From: an uncultured Clostridia bacterium
GTDB taxonomy: Bacteria > Bacillota > Clostridia > Oscillospirales > Acutalibacteraceae
Assembly: GCA_937907605.1 (NCBI GenBank)
Contig: CALCYI010000068.1
Location: forward strand, 15,267-79,266
Direction: 5' to 3'
Length of the DNA: 64,000 nt
Shown here: positions 16,496-24,202 of the stretch, in pieces
Numbering within the stretch: position 1 is the first letter of the stretch
How the letters are laid out: every line of letters starts with the position of its first letter
Notes under the pieces: model-generated
What the model was told of the DNA's origin: nothing
Seen by the model: only the letters and a program-made list of their open reading frames with translations
Database searches by the model: none
Translations under genes and position numbers: made by a program

Positions 16496-17962
16496 TTAAT
16501 CCTGAATAATAAGCCTGTCGCCCTCCTGCCTGTCAAGGTGCTGATTAGCGGAGAGGTATTCCTCGATTACCTGACGGCAGGAGGTCGTAACGATACGCGG
16601 AGCTCCGTTCTTCTCGAGCTCTTCAAGCTTAATATTAAATACGTCCTCAAGATTTGTGAAGTGGAAGTGCTGAAGTCCTACGGTAAACACCTGGTCATCC
16701 TTAATCGGTTCGCCGTTGTAGTCGAATTCAAGGAAGTCGTGCGCTTTCTTTGAATACACAACGTGAAGTCCGTCTGAAAGCTGATAAAATTCACAGTGAA
16801 CTCCCTCCCAGACCTCGTCTCTTACCATAAAGAGCAGCATATGCTTAAGCTGCGCGCCGGTTACCTTGAGCATATGTACAGCGTCGTCGTACGGGAAGCA
16901 TTCGGTCAAGTCCGAAAGCATAACGATAGGTCCCATTTCTTCGCACCTGACGCTGCCCGAGCCGAGAAGCATTATGTCAAGACCGAGGCTGTTTTTAAGC
17001 GCGTCGCTCATAAGACCTCCGAGCGCGGTTTCACGCGTTCTTTCAGGATGTGTCAGCTTCCGCTTAAACCTCGTTACCACCCTGCCGTAAATCTTATCGG
17101 TCTTGTCCTTATAGCTTGTAATAAGCCTTTCAAGGCGCTCGTCAACGGGACAGGTGTTCGCATTAATTGGTACACACTGCCACTTATAGCCCGCTACGCA
17201 GTTTTCGTCGGTGTCAACCACGATATCAAAGCGTCCGATCTGGTCCGTACCCGTTCCCGCCTGAACGATAAGAATGTCGTTAACAACTGCAGGCTCCTCA
17301 ATAAAGGTATGTGAATGTCCGCCGATTATAACGTCAACGCCCCATGCGGGGTCAAGCACAGCGGCAAGCTTCTTATCCTCCTCAAAACCGATATGGGTAA
17401 GGAGTACTGTGAAGTCAATATCAATCGCGTTATAAGCATTACAGATTCTTCCGATTTCTTCAGCCGCCTCATTAATATCAACGATGCTTCCGATTAAGCC
17501 GTCATTCTTAGTCTGTGCAATAACCTCCTCGGTAAGAATCCCGATAAAGAGGATTTTCATTCCGTCAATTTCCTTGATTAAAAACGGATTGAACAACCTT
17601 GCGTTATTCGTTTTAATATGGAGATTTGCGTTGATAATCGGGAATTTAGCGCACTTTTCAAGGAAGAGAAGGTGAGCTATTCCGTAATCGGTCTCATGAT
17701 TTCCGAGGGTTACAACATCGGGTGCAAGCATATTCATAATTTCAATAGTTGAAATGCCCTGGTACTCGCTGTCGATAACAGAGCCTCTGAACATATCTCC
17801 TGCGATACAGTAAAGCGTGTTAGGCGATTCCTCCCTCACCTTGCTTACGTAACCCGAAAGCATGGCAACGCCGCCTACAAGATTATCGTCAATATCCTCG
17901 GCAAGAAAATCGCCGTGCATATCGTTTGAATGTAACAGTGTTAATCTCTTATACTTATCCAT
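16496..17962 (-). CDS. 5'-nucleotidase / 2',3'-cyclic phosphodiesterase family metallophosphatase
   Basis: 488 residues. The N-terminal calcineurin-like domain has all dimetal motifs: NDMHG (Asp14, His16), GDMFRG (Asp56), GNHE (Asn88-His89), LLTH (His190) and GGHSH (214-218). The C-terminal ~290-470 is the 5'-nucleotidase substrate domain. There is no signal peptide, whereas UshA-type enzymes are exported, so this one is probably cytosolic and works on internal nucleotides or sugar nucleotides. It starts 17 bp after the alcohol dehydrogenase gene, with which it is co-transcribed. Confidence 0.88.
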   Translation of the reverse strand: MDKYKRLTLLHSNDMHGDFLAEDIDDNLVGGVAMLSGYVSKVREESPNTLYCIAGDMFRGSVIDSEYQGISTIEIMNMLAPDVVTLGNHETDYGIAHLLFLEKCAKFPIINANLHIKTNNARLFNPFLIKEIDGMKILFIGILTEEVIAQTKNDGLIGSIVDINEAAEEIGRICNAYNAIDIDFTVLLTHIGFEEDKKLAAVLDPAWGVDVIIGGHSHTFIEEPAVVNDILIVQAGTGTDQIGRFDIVVDTDENCVAGYKWQCVPINANTCPVDERLERLITSYKDKTDKIYGRVVTRFKRKLTHPERTRETALGGLMSDALKNSLGLDIMLLGSGSVRCEEMGPIVMLSDLTECFPYDDAVHMLKVTGAQLKHMLLFMVRDEVWEGVHCEFYQLSDGLHVVYSKKAHDFLEFDYNGEPIKDDQVFTVGLQHFHFTNLEDVFNIKLEELEKNGAPRIVTTSCRQVIEEYLSANQHLDRQEGDRLIIQD

Positions 17963-17979
17963 AGTCCGTCCTTTCTGCG

Positions 17980-19113
17980 TTATTTAAGCACAACGTACAT
18001 ATTGTAAATATCCTCTTCCGTAAGGTCGAGCGGGAAATTTTTAATAAGCGCCTCGGAAATACTGATTTTTGTTATATTCCTTATCTCCTCCTCGGTCGTA
18101 CAGCCGATTTCGGAAAGCGTCGTCCTCATTCCCATTCTCTTCTTAAGTGCGGTAATTTCGTCAGCCATTGCCTCAATTGAAGCAAAGCCGCAGTCCCTTG
18201 CAAATCCGAGAACTCTGCCGTCCTCGTCGCCCCTCTCGGCAATAAGCCTCATAAAGTAGTCGAGAGTAAAGGCGCACGCCTCGCCGTGAGGAACGTGATA
18301 AAGGTTAGTAAGCGGGAAGGAGCAGGCGTGGGAGCTCGTAGTCCTCGGGTGAGAAAACGCAACGCCGGCTACGATTGAAGCCTCAGCCATTTTTTCCCTC
18401 GCCTCAAGGTTTGACGGCTCGTTATACGCCTTTTCAAGCCATTTGAACACGAGCCTTGCCGAATGGAGCGAGCAGGCGGAGCAAACGGGCTGATAGTCCC
18501 TTGCCCAGAAGCTCTCAACCGCGTGAGCAAGAACGTCAAGACCAGTTGACGCGGTTACTCTCGGCGGTACCGAAAGGGTGAGCTCGGGGTCAATTACCGC
18601 AATTTTTGCATACATCGCGGGATTGTTCATCGGTCTTTTAAGAGAAACGTCCGTGTTTGTAAGAACCGCTATATTGGTAACCTCGGAGGCTGTGCCGGAG
18701 GTTGTAGCAACGGCAATCATCGGTATAACCTCGTCGGCGCTGATTTCCTTTTCCTTGAAATGATATGGCTCTATGTCGGAGCTTCCCTTTGCTATTGCAC
18801 AGGCAGCCTTACAGCAGTCCATCGACGAGCCTCCGCCGAGCGCAACGGCAAAGTCCGCGCCGACCTCCCTCATTACCTTAACGCACGCGTTAACGTTAGC
18901 GGTTGTCGGGTTAGGTCTGATGTCGCTGAACACCGCAACGAGCGCGCCCTCGCTCATTTCAACAAAATCGTCGGCTACGCCGTTATCGGCGAAAATACCG
19001 TCGCACACAAGCACGCCCTTCGTTCCGCCGATGGAGTCAATATAGCTTTTAAGGTTCTTCCTCTTGCCGATTCCGAACTCAAGCTTAACGGGTAAATTAA
19101 AAGTCCAGTCCAT
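17980..19113 (-). CDS. iron-containing alcohol dehydrogenase
   Basis: 377 residues of the group III (Fe-ADH) family. The N-terminal Rossmann-like half has GGGSSMDCCKAACAIA for NAD(P) binding. The C-terminal helical half has the metal ligands in DVLAHAVESFWA and HGEACAF. YugJ/BDH-type enzymes reduce aldehydes such as butyraldehyde during fermentation, but other family members act on polyols, so the substrate is open. Start ATG 19113 follows GGGGGATGAT. It is the first gene of a three-gene operon. Confidence 0.88.
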   Translation of the reverse strand: MDWTFNLPVKLEFGIGKRKNLKSYIDSIGGTKGVLVCDGIFADNGVADDFVEMSEGALVAVFSDIRPNPTTANVNACVKVMREVGADFAVALGGGSSMDCCKAACAIAKGSSDIEPYHFKEKEISADEVIPMIAVATTSGTASEVTNIAVLTNTDVSLKRPMNNPAMYAKIAVIDPELTLSVPPRVTASTGLDVLAHAVESFWARDYQPVCSACSLHSARLVFKWLEKAYNEPSNLEAREKMAEASIVAGVAFSHPRTTSSHACSFPLTNLYHVPHGEACAFTLDYFMRLIAERGDEDGRVLGFARDCGFASIEAMADEITALKKRMGMRTTLSEIGCTTEEEIRNITKISISEALIKNFPLDLTEEDIYNMYVVLK

Positions 19114-19143
19114 AATATCATCCCCCTAAAGATTTCTAAAATT

Positions 19144-19171
19144 ATTATAACATACATTCCCTTAAAAGCAA
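19144..19171 (-). promoter_or_regulatory. sigma-A promoter of the alcohol dehydrogenase operon
   Basis: TTGCTT (19166-19171), 16 bp, TATAAT (19144-19149) on the minus strand, back to back with the tRNA promoter. Confidence 0.55.
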
Positions 19172-19180
19172 ATATTTTTC

Positions 19181-19209
19181 TTGACAAAGTAATATTATTA
19201 TTGTAGAAT
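19181..19209 (+). promoter_or_regulatory. sigma-A promoter of tRNA-Pro
   Basis: TTGACA (19181-19186), 17 bp, TAGAAT (19204-19209), about 25 bp upstream of the tRNA. Confidence 0.75.
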
Positions 19210-19234
19210 AACAACACGTTAAAAAGGTAAATAC

Positions 19235-19312
19235 CGAGATGTAACTCAGTTTGGCTAGAGTGCCTGCTTTGGGAGCAGGATGCCGCAGGTTCAAGTCCTG
19301 TCATCTCGACCA
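19235..19312 (+). tRNA. tRNA-Pro (UGG)
   Basis: A full cloverleaf. The acceptor stem CGAGATG pairs with CATCTCG (19302-19308). The anticodon arm CCTGC-TTTGGGA-GCAGG has anticodon TGG, and the T-arm is CAGG-TTCAAGT-CCTG. The discriminator A is followed by a genome-encoded CCA (19310-19312). The proline-typical C1 starts the acceptor stem. Confidence 0.95.
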
Positions 19313-19319
19313 AGGATAG

Positions 19320-19350
19320 AACAGTGACCGCACGGTTGCTGTTTTATTCT
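19320..19350 (+). terminator. terminator after tRNA-Pro
   Basis: AACAGTGACC pairs with GGTTGCTGTT (two G-U pairs) around GCAC, followed by TTATTCTTATT. Confidence 0.65.
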
Positions 19351-19505
19351 TATTCGGACAGAATTTGAAACGAACTCCAAGAGCGGCGCAGTATGTGCCG
19401 CGATTGGGAAAAAGCTCCGGTGGAGCTTTCGATAGCTGAGAAGAAAGTCCTGTCATATTTTATAGCTTTATACAGATAACGATACAAACCGTTGTTTTTT
19501 TTCGT
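19351..19505. other. non-coding stretch with small hairpins
   Basis: Between the tRNA terminator and the esterase promoter there is no convincing gene. It contains hairpins GCGGCGCAgtaTGTGCCGC (~19382-19400) and AAAGCTCCggtGGAGCTTT (~19411-19429), with GACAG/CTGTC near the two ends, so the block could fold as a unit. It may be a remnant repeat or a small structured RNA. There is no evidence for either beyond the stems. Confidence 0.35.
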
Positions 19506-19511
19506 GTTAGG

Positions 19512-19540
19512 TTGACAGTTTATAAAAATGAAGATATAAT
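19512..19540 (+). promoter_or_regulatory. consensus sigma-A promoter for esterase/phosphomutase
   Basis: TTGACA (19512-19517), 17 bp, TATAAT (19535-19540): a perfect consensus in both hexamers, 28 bp before the ATG. Confidence 0.8.
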
Positions 19541-19567
19541 TTTTGTATAACGCTTCAAGGGGCAATT

Positions 19568-20224
19568 ATGGAAAGAAAAAGCATAACCTTCATCAATAAG
19601 AATTCAAAATACCTGCTGCTTCAATGCATTGAAGAGCATGACGAGGCGCTGCTCCAAAACGAATACAACTATATCCTCAAGCACGCGGACGTACCGTTTT
19701 CGCTCGTTGCAATAAGAATAAACGACTGGAACAGTGAGCTGTCGCCGTGGAAAGCTCCCGCAGTATTCGGAAATCAGAAATTCGGCAGCGGAGCGGCTGA
19801 AACCTTGAGATATATTACCGAAAAGCTTCTGCCACAATTAATAAATGATTATTATATAGGAAATGAGCAAAAGCTTATTATAGGCGGTTATTCGCTTTCC
19901 GCGCTGTTTGCGCTTTGGTGCGGATACAATACGGATATATTTTACGGCGTTGCCGCCGCTTCGCCTTCGGTATGGTTTAACGGTTGGATTGACTTTGCAA
20001 GAGATAATACCTTTCATGCCGATAAGGTTTATCTCAGCCTTGGCGACAAGGAGGAAAAAACGCGAAATCAGATTATGTCAACCGTAGGAGAAAACATTAA
20101 GCTCCAGGAGCAGATTTTTAAAGATAAGGGTATCCCCTGCACGCTCGAATGGAACGAGGGAAATCACTTTAAGGACTCAGACATACGTACTGCAAAGGCA
20201 TTTTTAGGCTTAATGAAATTATAA
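19568..20224 (+). CDS. alpha/beta-hydrolase, Fes/EstD-type putative esterase
   Basis: 218 residues. The nucleophile elbow is GGYSLS (Ser109), followed by the ASPSVWF signature typical of enterochelin-esterase/IroE-like hydrolases. A probable acid lies in LGDKEE (Asp160 or Glu162) and the catalytic His is in EGNHF (His200). There is no signal peptide, so it is cytosolic. It sits 28 bp upstream of a phosphohexomutase and is probably co-transcribed. The substrate is undefined; acylated sugars or aromatic esters are possibilities. Start ATG 19568 follows AAGGGG. Confidence 0.8.
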   Translation: MERKSITFINKNSKYLLLQCIEEHDEALLQNEYNYILKHADVPFSLVAIRINDWNSELSPWKAPAVFGNQKFGSGAAETLRYITEKLLPQLINDYYIGNEQKLIIGGYSLSALFALWCGYNTDIFYGVAAASPSVWFNGWIDFARDNTFHADKVYLSLGDKEEKTRNQIMSTVGENIKLQEQIFKDKGIPCTLEWNEGNHFKDSDIRTAKAFLGLMKL

Positions 20225-20252
20225 TATTTGAATAATTATTATGAGGTGAATT

Positions 20253-21755
20253 ATGTTAAACGATTTTTACCGCTCATTAAAAAGCGGAACGGATATACGC
20301 GGAGTTGCAAGCGAGGGCGTAGCGGGTGAAAGCATCAACCTTACCGACGAGGTAGTTACCTCGATAACTAAAGGCTTTGCGCTCTGGCTTGAAAAGGCGC
20401 TGAATAAAAAATGCAACGAGCTAACAATAGCCGTCGGACGTGACTGCCGTATCTCAGGCGAGAGGATTGCAGGCGATGTAATCGGCGCTCTCACCTTCTA
20501 CGGAATTAGGGTATATGACTGTGCTCTCTGCTCCACTCCCGCGATGTTTATGACTACGGTTGACCTCGGCTGCGACGCGGCGGTACAGATTACCGCTTCG
20601 CACCATCCCTTCAATCGCAACGGGCTTAAATTTTTCATCCGCTCAGGCGGCCTCGACCACGGTGATATTACCGAAATCCTTGAATATGCTCAGAAGGGCG
20701 CAAAGCCCGAAAGCACGCAGACGGGAACGGTTGAAGAAAAGGATTATATGTCCGTATACAGCGCTCACCTTCGCGATTTTATCAAAAAAGAGGTTAACGC
20801 AAAAGACTTTGAGCACCCGCTCAAGGGCTTTAAAATAGTTGTAGATGCGGGCAACGGAGCGGGCGGTTTTTATGAACGCGACGTGCTTAAGCCCCTCGGC
20901 GCTGATACGAAGGGCTCCCGCTATCTTGAGCCCGACGGAATGTTCCCGAACCATATTCCGAACCCCGAAAACAAAGAGGCTATGAAATCAATATGCGACG
21001 CAGTTTGCGAAAGTAAAGCAGAACTCGGTGTAATCTTTGATACCGACGTTGACCGCGGCGGCGCTGTTGACGGGAGCGGAAAGGAGATTAACCGTAACCG
21101 CCTCGTTGCGCTTGCTTCCGCCATAGTGCTTGAAAAGTACCCCGGCGGCACGGTAGTTACCGACTCCGTAACCTCGTCGGGACTGACCCAATTTATCGAG
21201 GAGCACCTCGGCGGAAAGCACCTGCGTTACAAGCGCGGATATAAAAACGTTATTAACAAAGCCCTTGAGCTAAAGGAAAACGGCATAAGCGCGCCGCTCG
21301 CGATTGAAACCTCGGGACACGCCGCGATGGAGGAGAATTACTACCTTGACGACGGCGCATATCTCTGTACAAAAATAATAGTCAAGGCGGCTCAGTTAAG
21401 GCAGCAGGAACTCACCCTTGACAGCCTGCTCAGCGAGCTCAAAGAGCCCGCAGAAGCGACGGAAATCCGCTTTAAGATTACGGACGCGGACTTCAAAGCC
21501 ACGGGCGAGAGAGTTATAAACGGGCTTGAAGAATATGCGAAAACGCAGAACGGCTGGGAAATCGTACCCAACAGCTATGAGGGTATACGAATTAACTTTG
21601 ATAAGGATAACGGCGACGGCTGGCTGCTGCTGAGGCTTTCCGTACACGACCCGATTTTGCCGCTCAATATTGAGAGCAACCAAGTGGGCGGAGTTGAAAT
21701 CATAAAGGAAAAAATCCTGAAATTTTTAAAAACTCAAAACGGAATAATAGTATAA
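20253..21755 (+). CDS. phosphomannomutase/phosphoglucomutase family protein
   Basis: 500 residues of the alpha-D-phosphohexomutase superfamily. The phosphoserine loop TASHHP has Ser116 and carries HHP in place of the usual HNP. The Mg site is DTDVDR (Asp263/265/267). The sugar-binding loop is ETSGH (351-355), and the C-terminal phosphate-binding domain includes NSYEGIRI. These enzymes interconvert hexose-1- and hexose-6-phosphates for wall or glycogen precursors. The specificity for mannose, glucose or glucosamine cannot be fixed from the sequence. Start 20253 follows GAGGTG. Confidence 0.88.
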   Translation: MLNDFYRSLKSGTDIRGVASEGVAGESINLTDEVVTSITKGFALWLEKALNKKCNELTIAVGRDCRISGERIAGDVIGALTFYGIRVYDCALCSTPAMFMTTVDLGCDAAVQITASHHPFNRNGLKFFIRSGGLDHGDITEILEYAQKGAKPESTQTGTVEEKDYMSVYSAHLRDFIKKEVNAKDFEHPLKGFKIVVDAGNGAGGFYERDVLKPLGADTKGSRYLEPDGMFPNHIPNPENKEAMKSICDAVCESKAELGVIFDTDVDRGGAVDGSGKEINRNRLVALASAIVLEKYPGGTVVTDSVTSSGLTQFIEEHLGGKHLRYKRGYKNVINKALELKENGISAPLAIETSGHAAMEENYYLDDGAYLCTKIIVKAAQLRQQELTLDSLLSELKEPAEATEIRFKITDADFKATGERVINGLEEYAKTQNGWEIVPNSYEGIRINFDKDNGDGWLLLRLSVHDPILPLNIESNQVGGVEIIKEKILKFLKTQNGIIV

Positions 21756-21788
21756 AAAAGAACCCGAAGCAAGCGCTTCGGGTTTTGC
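21755..21788. terminator. bidirectional terminator
   Basis: AACCCGAAGC and GCTTCGGGTT around AAGC, with an A-run before and TTTT after. It serves the converging mutase and acyl-CoA synthetase genes. Confidence 0.85.
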
Positions 21789-21789
21789 T

Positions 21790-23481
21790 TTACTGATTGT
21801 TAAACGACTGCTCGTCAGCCTTTCTTATTTCGGCGCGTTTAATTTTTCCGCCCACCGTCTTGGGAAGCTCGTCAACGTATTCGATAATACGCGGATACTT
21901 ATACGGCGCGGTCATATGCTTTACATAGATCTGAAGCTCCTTAGTAAGCTCCTCGCTCGGAGTATAGCCCTTTGCGAGAACTACGGTAGCCTTAACGACC
22001 TGACCTCTGATAGGGTCGGGAGCGCCCGTAATAGCACATTCAACAACCGCGTCGTGAGCAACGAGCGCGGATTCAACCTCAAACGGACCGATACGGTAGC
22101 CCGAGCACTTGATAACATCGTCGTTTCTGCCGACGAAACGGTAATAGCCGTCGCTATCGCGCCAAAGCACGTCGCCCGTGTTATAGCCAACTCCGCCGAG
22201 CTTTTCCTCGGTCATTTCCTCATTTTTGTAATAGCCTGTGAAAAGACCTACGGGAGGATTGTGCTTAACGTCAAGGATTGTAAGCGAGCCCTCTTCACCG
22301 TCCTCACAGATGTTACCGTCAGCGTCAAGAAGCTGAATATTGAACAGGGGGTTGGGTTTTCCCGTCGCGCCCTGAATCGGTTCAAACCATTCGTCTCCGA
22401 AATTGGCAATAAGCACGGGACCTTCGGTCTGACCGAAGCCCTCGTAAATCTGATGACCTACGAGCTCCTTCCACTTTTTAACAACCTCGGGATTGAGCGG
22501 CTCGCCCGCAGTTGCGCAGTGATGCAGGCAGGATAAATCAAACTGCGACAAATCCTCCTGGAGCATAAAGCGGTACATAGTCGGCGGAACGCAGAAGGTT
22601 GTAACGCCGTATTTTTCAACCTTTGAAAGCAGGTTTTTCGGGTTGAACCTGCCTATCATATCGTAGCAGAAAATCGTTGCTCCGCAGAGCCACTGGCCAT
22701 AGATTTTGCCCCAGCCGAACTTTGCCCATCCGGAGTCTGAAACGCTCATATGGAGCTTGTTTTCCTCAACGTGCTGCCAGTATTTTGCGGTTACGATATG
22801 TCCGAGAGGATGAGCGAAATTATGCTGAACGAGCTTCGGCATACCCGTAGTTCCGCTCGTAAAATAAACGAGCATAACGTCGTCCCATCTCGTAGCTTCC
22901 TCGCCCGTCGGGCGCGGTAATTCGTCGGAAAACTTTTCGATTTCCTCGTGGAAATCAAGCCAGCCTTCGCGCCTTTCGCCTACAAGAATTTTATTCTCAA
23001 GCGACGGAATTTCGGGGAAAGCCTCCTCCATCTGAGAAACAACGAAGCTGTCGTCAACGCAGACTACCGCCTTTACCTTCGCAGCGTTGCCCCTGAAAAC
23101 GATATCCTTTTTCGTGAGCTGAAGCGTTGCGGGAATAAGGATAACGCCGAGCTTATGAAGCGCAGTAGCGCATACCCAGTACTCCCACCTGCGACGGAGA
23201 ATCATCATAACTACGTCGCCCTTTTTAAGCCCTAAGCTCTTGAAAAAGTTCGCCGTTTTATTGGAGAGCCTTTTAATATCAGTAAAGGTGAAGCTATGCT
23301 CCTCGTCCTCCTCGTTTACCCAAAGGAGAGCACGCTTTTCGGGCTCAGCCTCAGCCCAGGCGTCAACTACGTCGTAGCCGAAATTGAAATCCTCGGGAAC
23401 GTTGATTTTAAATTTTTCTTTAAACTCCTCATAGCTTGAAAATTCAATCTGAGGAAGATACTTTTTAAGCAAATAATCCAA
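21790..23481 (-). CDS. AMP-forming acyl-CoA synthetase
   Basis: 563 residues of the ANL superfamily, closest in pattern to acetyl-/medium-chain acyl-CoA synthetases. Core motifs: YFTSGTTGMPK (A3, ~212), YEGFGQTEG (A5, ~349), TGDVLWRDSDGYYRFVGR (A7-A8) and the C-terminal Lys in GGKIKR (A10, ~552). It activates a carboxylic acid with ATP to its CoA ester; the acid is unknown. Start 23481 follows AGGTGATATA, 9 bp after the XRE-cupin gene, so the regulator is co-transcribed and probably senses a related acid or CoA status. Confidence 0.9.
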   Translation of the reverse strand: MDYLLKKYLPQIEFSSYEEFKEKFKINVPEDFNFGYDVVDAWAEAEPEKRALLWVNEEDEEHSFTFTDIKRLSNKTANFFKSLGLKKGDVVMMILRRRWEYWVCATALHKLGVILIPATLQLTKKDIVFRGNAAKVKAVVCVDDSFVVSQMEEAFPEIPSLENKILVGERREGWLDFHEEIEKFSDELPRPTGEEATRWDDVMLVYFTSGTTGMPKLVQHNFAHPLGHIVTAKYWQHVEENKLHMSVSDSGWAKFGWGKIYGQWLCGATIFCYDMIGRFNPKNLLSKVEKYGVTTFCVPPTMYRFMLQEDLSQFDLSCLHHCATAGEPLNPEVVKKWKELVGHQIYEGFGQTEGPVLIANFGDEWFEPIQGATGKPNPLFNIQLLDADGNICEDGEEGSLTILDVKHNPPVGLFTGYYKNEEMTEEKLGGVGYNTGDVLWRDSDGYYRFVGRNDDVIKCSGYRIGPFEVESALVAHDAVVECAITGAPDPIRGQVVKATVVLAKGYTPSEELTKELQIYVKHMTAPYKYPRIIEYVDELPKTVGGKIKRAEIRKADEQSFNNQ

Positions 23482-23490
23482 TTATATCAC

Positions 23491-24039
23491 CTACTCCGCT
23501 ATAACCGTAAGAAAGCGCGCCTTCTCTTCTCCGCCGCATCTCTGAGCGTGCGGAATCTTGGGATTAAAATATATCGAATCGCCTTCGTTCATAACGATTT
23601 CTTTATTGCCGAGGGTGATTATAACTATACCCTCTAGCACAAGGTTGAACTCCTGTCCGTTGTGGGTAATCGGCTTTGCAGGCGCGTCGGTGGGTTCGAG
23701 AGTTACAAGGAGCGGCTGCATAATCTTATTACCGTAGCGGTACGCAAGGTCCTCAAAATGATATTCGGGGTTACGGTTTACGTTCTTTCCGCCGCCCCTG
23801 CGGATAAGATGATAGGTATCGAGCCATGCGGTATTACCCGTAATAATCTCGGTAAAATCGACCTTGAATTTCTGCGAAATTTCATAAATCAGGCTTATCG
23901 GAATATCCTTGCCGTTTTTTTCATACTCCGCATAAACCTCAGCGTCTATACCGAGCTCCTCTGCGAGCTCTTCAACGGTATAATCGCAGGCTTCTCTGAG
24001 TCCGCGCAGACGAGCGCCGATTTCCTCATAATTGTCCAT
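23491..24039 (-). CDS. XRE family transcriptional regulator with cupin domain
   Basis: 182 residues. The N-terminal helix-turn-helix (~7-60, IGARLRGLREACDYTVEELAEELGI) is followed by a C-terminal cupin barrel (~110-180) with ITHNGQEFNLVLEG and YFNPKIPHAQRC. This is the PuuR/SinR-cupin architecture, in which the cupin binds a small ligand. Position immediately upstream of the acyl-CoA synthetase points to local control of that gene. Start ATG 24039 follows AAAGGAG. A TATTAT -10-like box with an upstream TG lies at ~24100, but the -35 is unclear. Confidence 0.88.
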   Translation of the reverse strand: MDNYEEIGARLRGLREACDYTVEELAEELGIDAEVYAEYEKNGKDIPISLIYEISQKFKVDFTEIITGNTAWLDTYHLIRRGGGKNVNRNPEYHFEDLAYRYGNKIMQPLLVTLEPTDAPAKPITHNGQEFNLVLEGIVIITLGNKEIVMNEGDSIYFNPKIPHAQRCGGEEKARFLTVIAE

Positions 24040-24159
24040 AGCTAATCTCCTTTATAGTTAAAACAGATAGTTCAAATCAATATTAAAGAGTATAATAGCA
24101 CATTTTTTTACGAAATGCTACAAAAATTGAAAATTTGTTAAATTAAAGTTGTAAATCAA

Positions 24160-24198
24160 AAAATTCAAGCCCGAAGGTTGCCCCACCTTCGGGCTTTT
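24160..24198 (-). terminator. rho-independent terminator after FGGY kinase
   Basis: AGCCCGAAGGT and ACCTTCGGGCT (24168-24195) with a six-base loop, then GAATTTTTTG on the minus strand. Confidence 0.8.
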
Positions 24199-24202
24199 GC
24201 TG

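Noticed and set aside
18975..19313. Minus-strand frame of ~112 codons with GLEPAASCSQSRHSS
   Set aside because: It is the antisense translation across tRNA-Pro, a well-known false gene pattern, and it overlaps the alcohol dehydrogenase start. No ribosome binding site.
19350..19565. Minus-strand frame of ~71 codons in the post-tRNA gap
   Set aside because: It covers hairpins and the esterase promoter, has no ribosome binding site, and its composition is unlike a protein.
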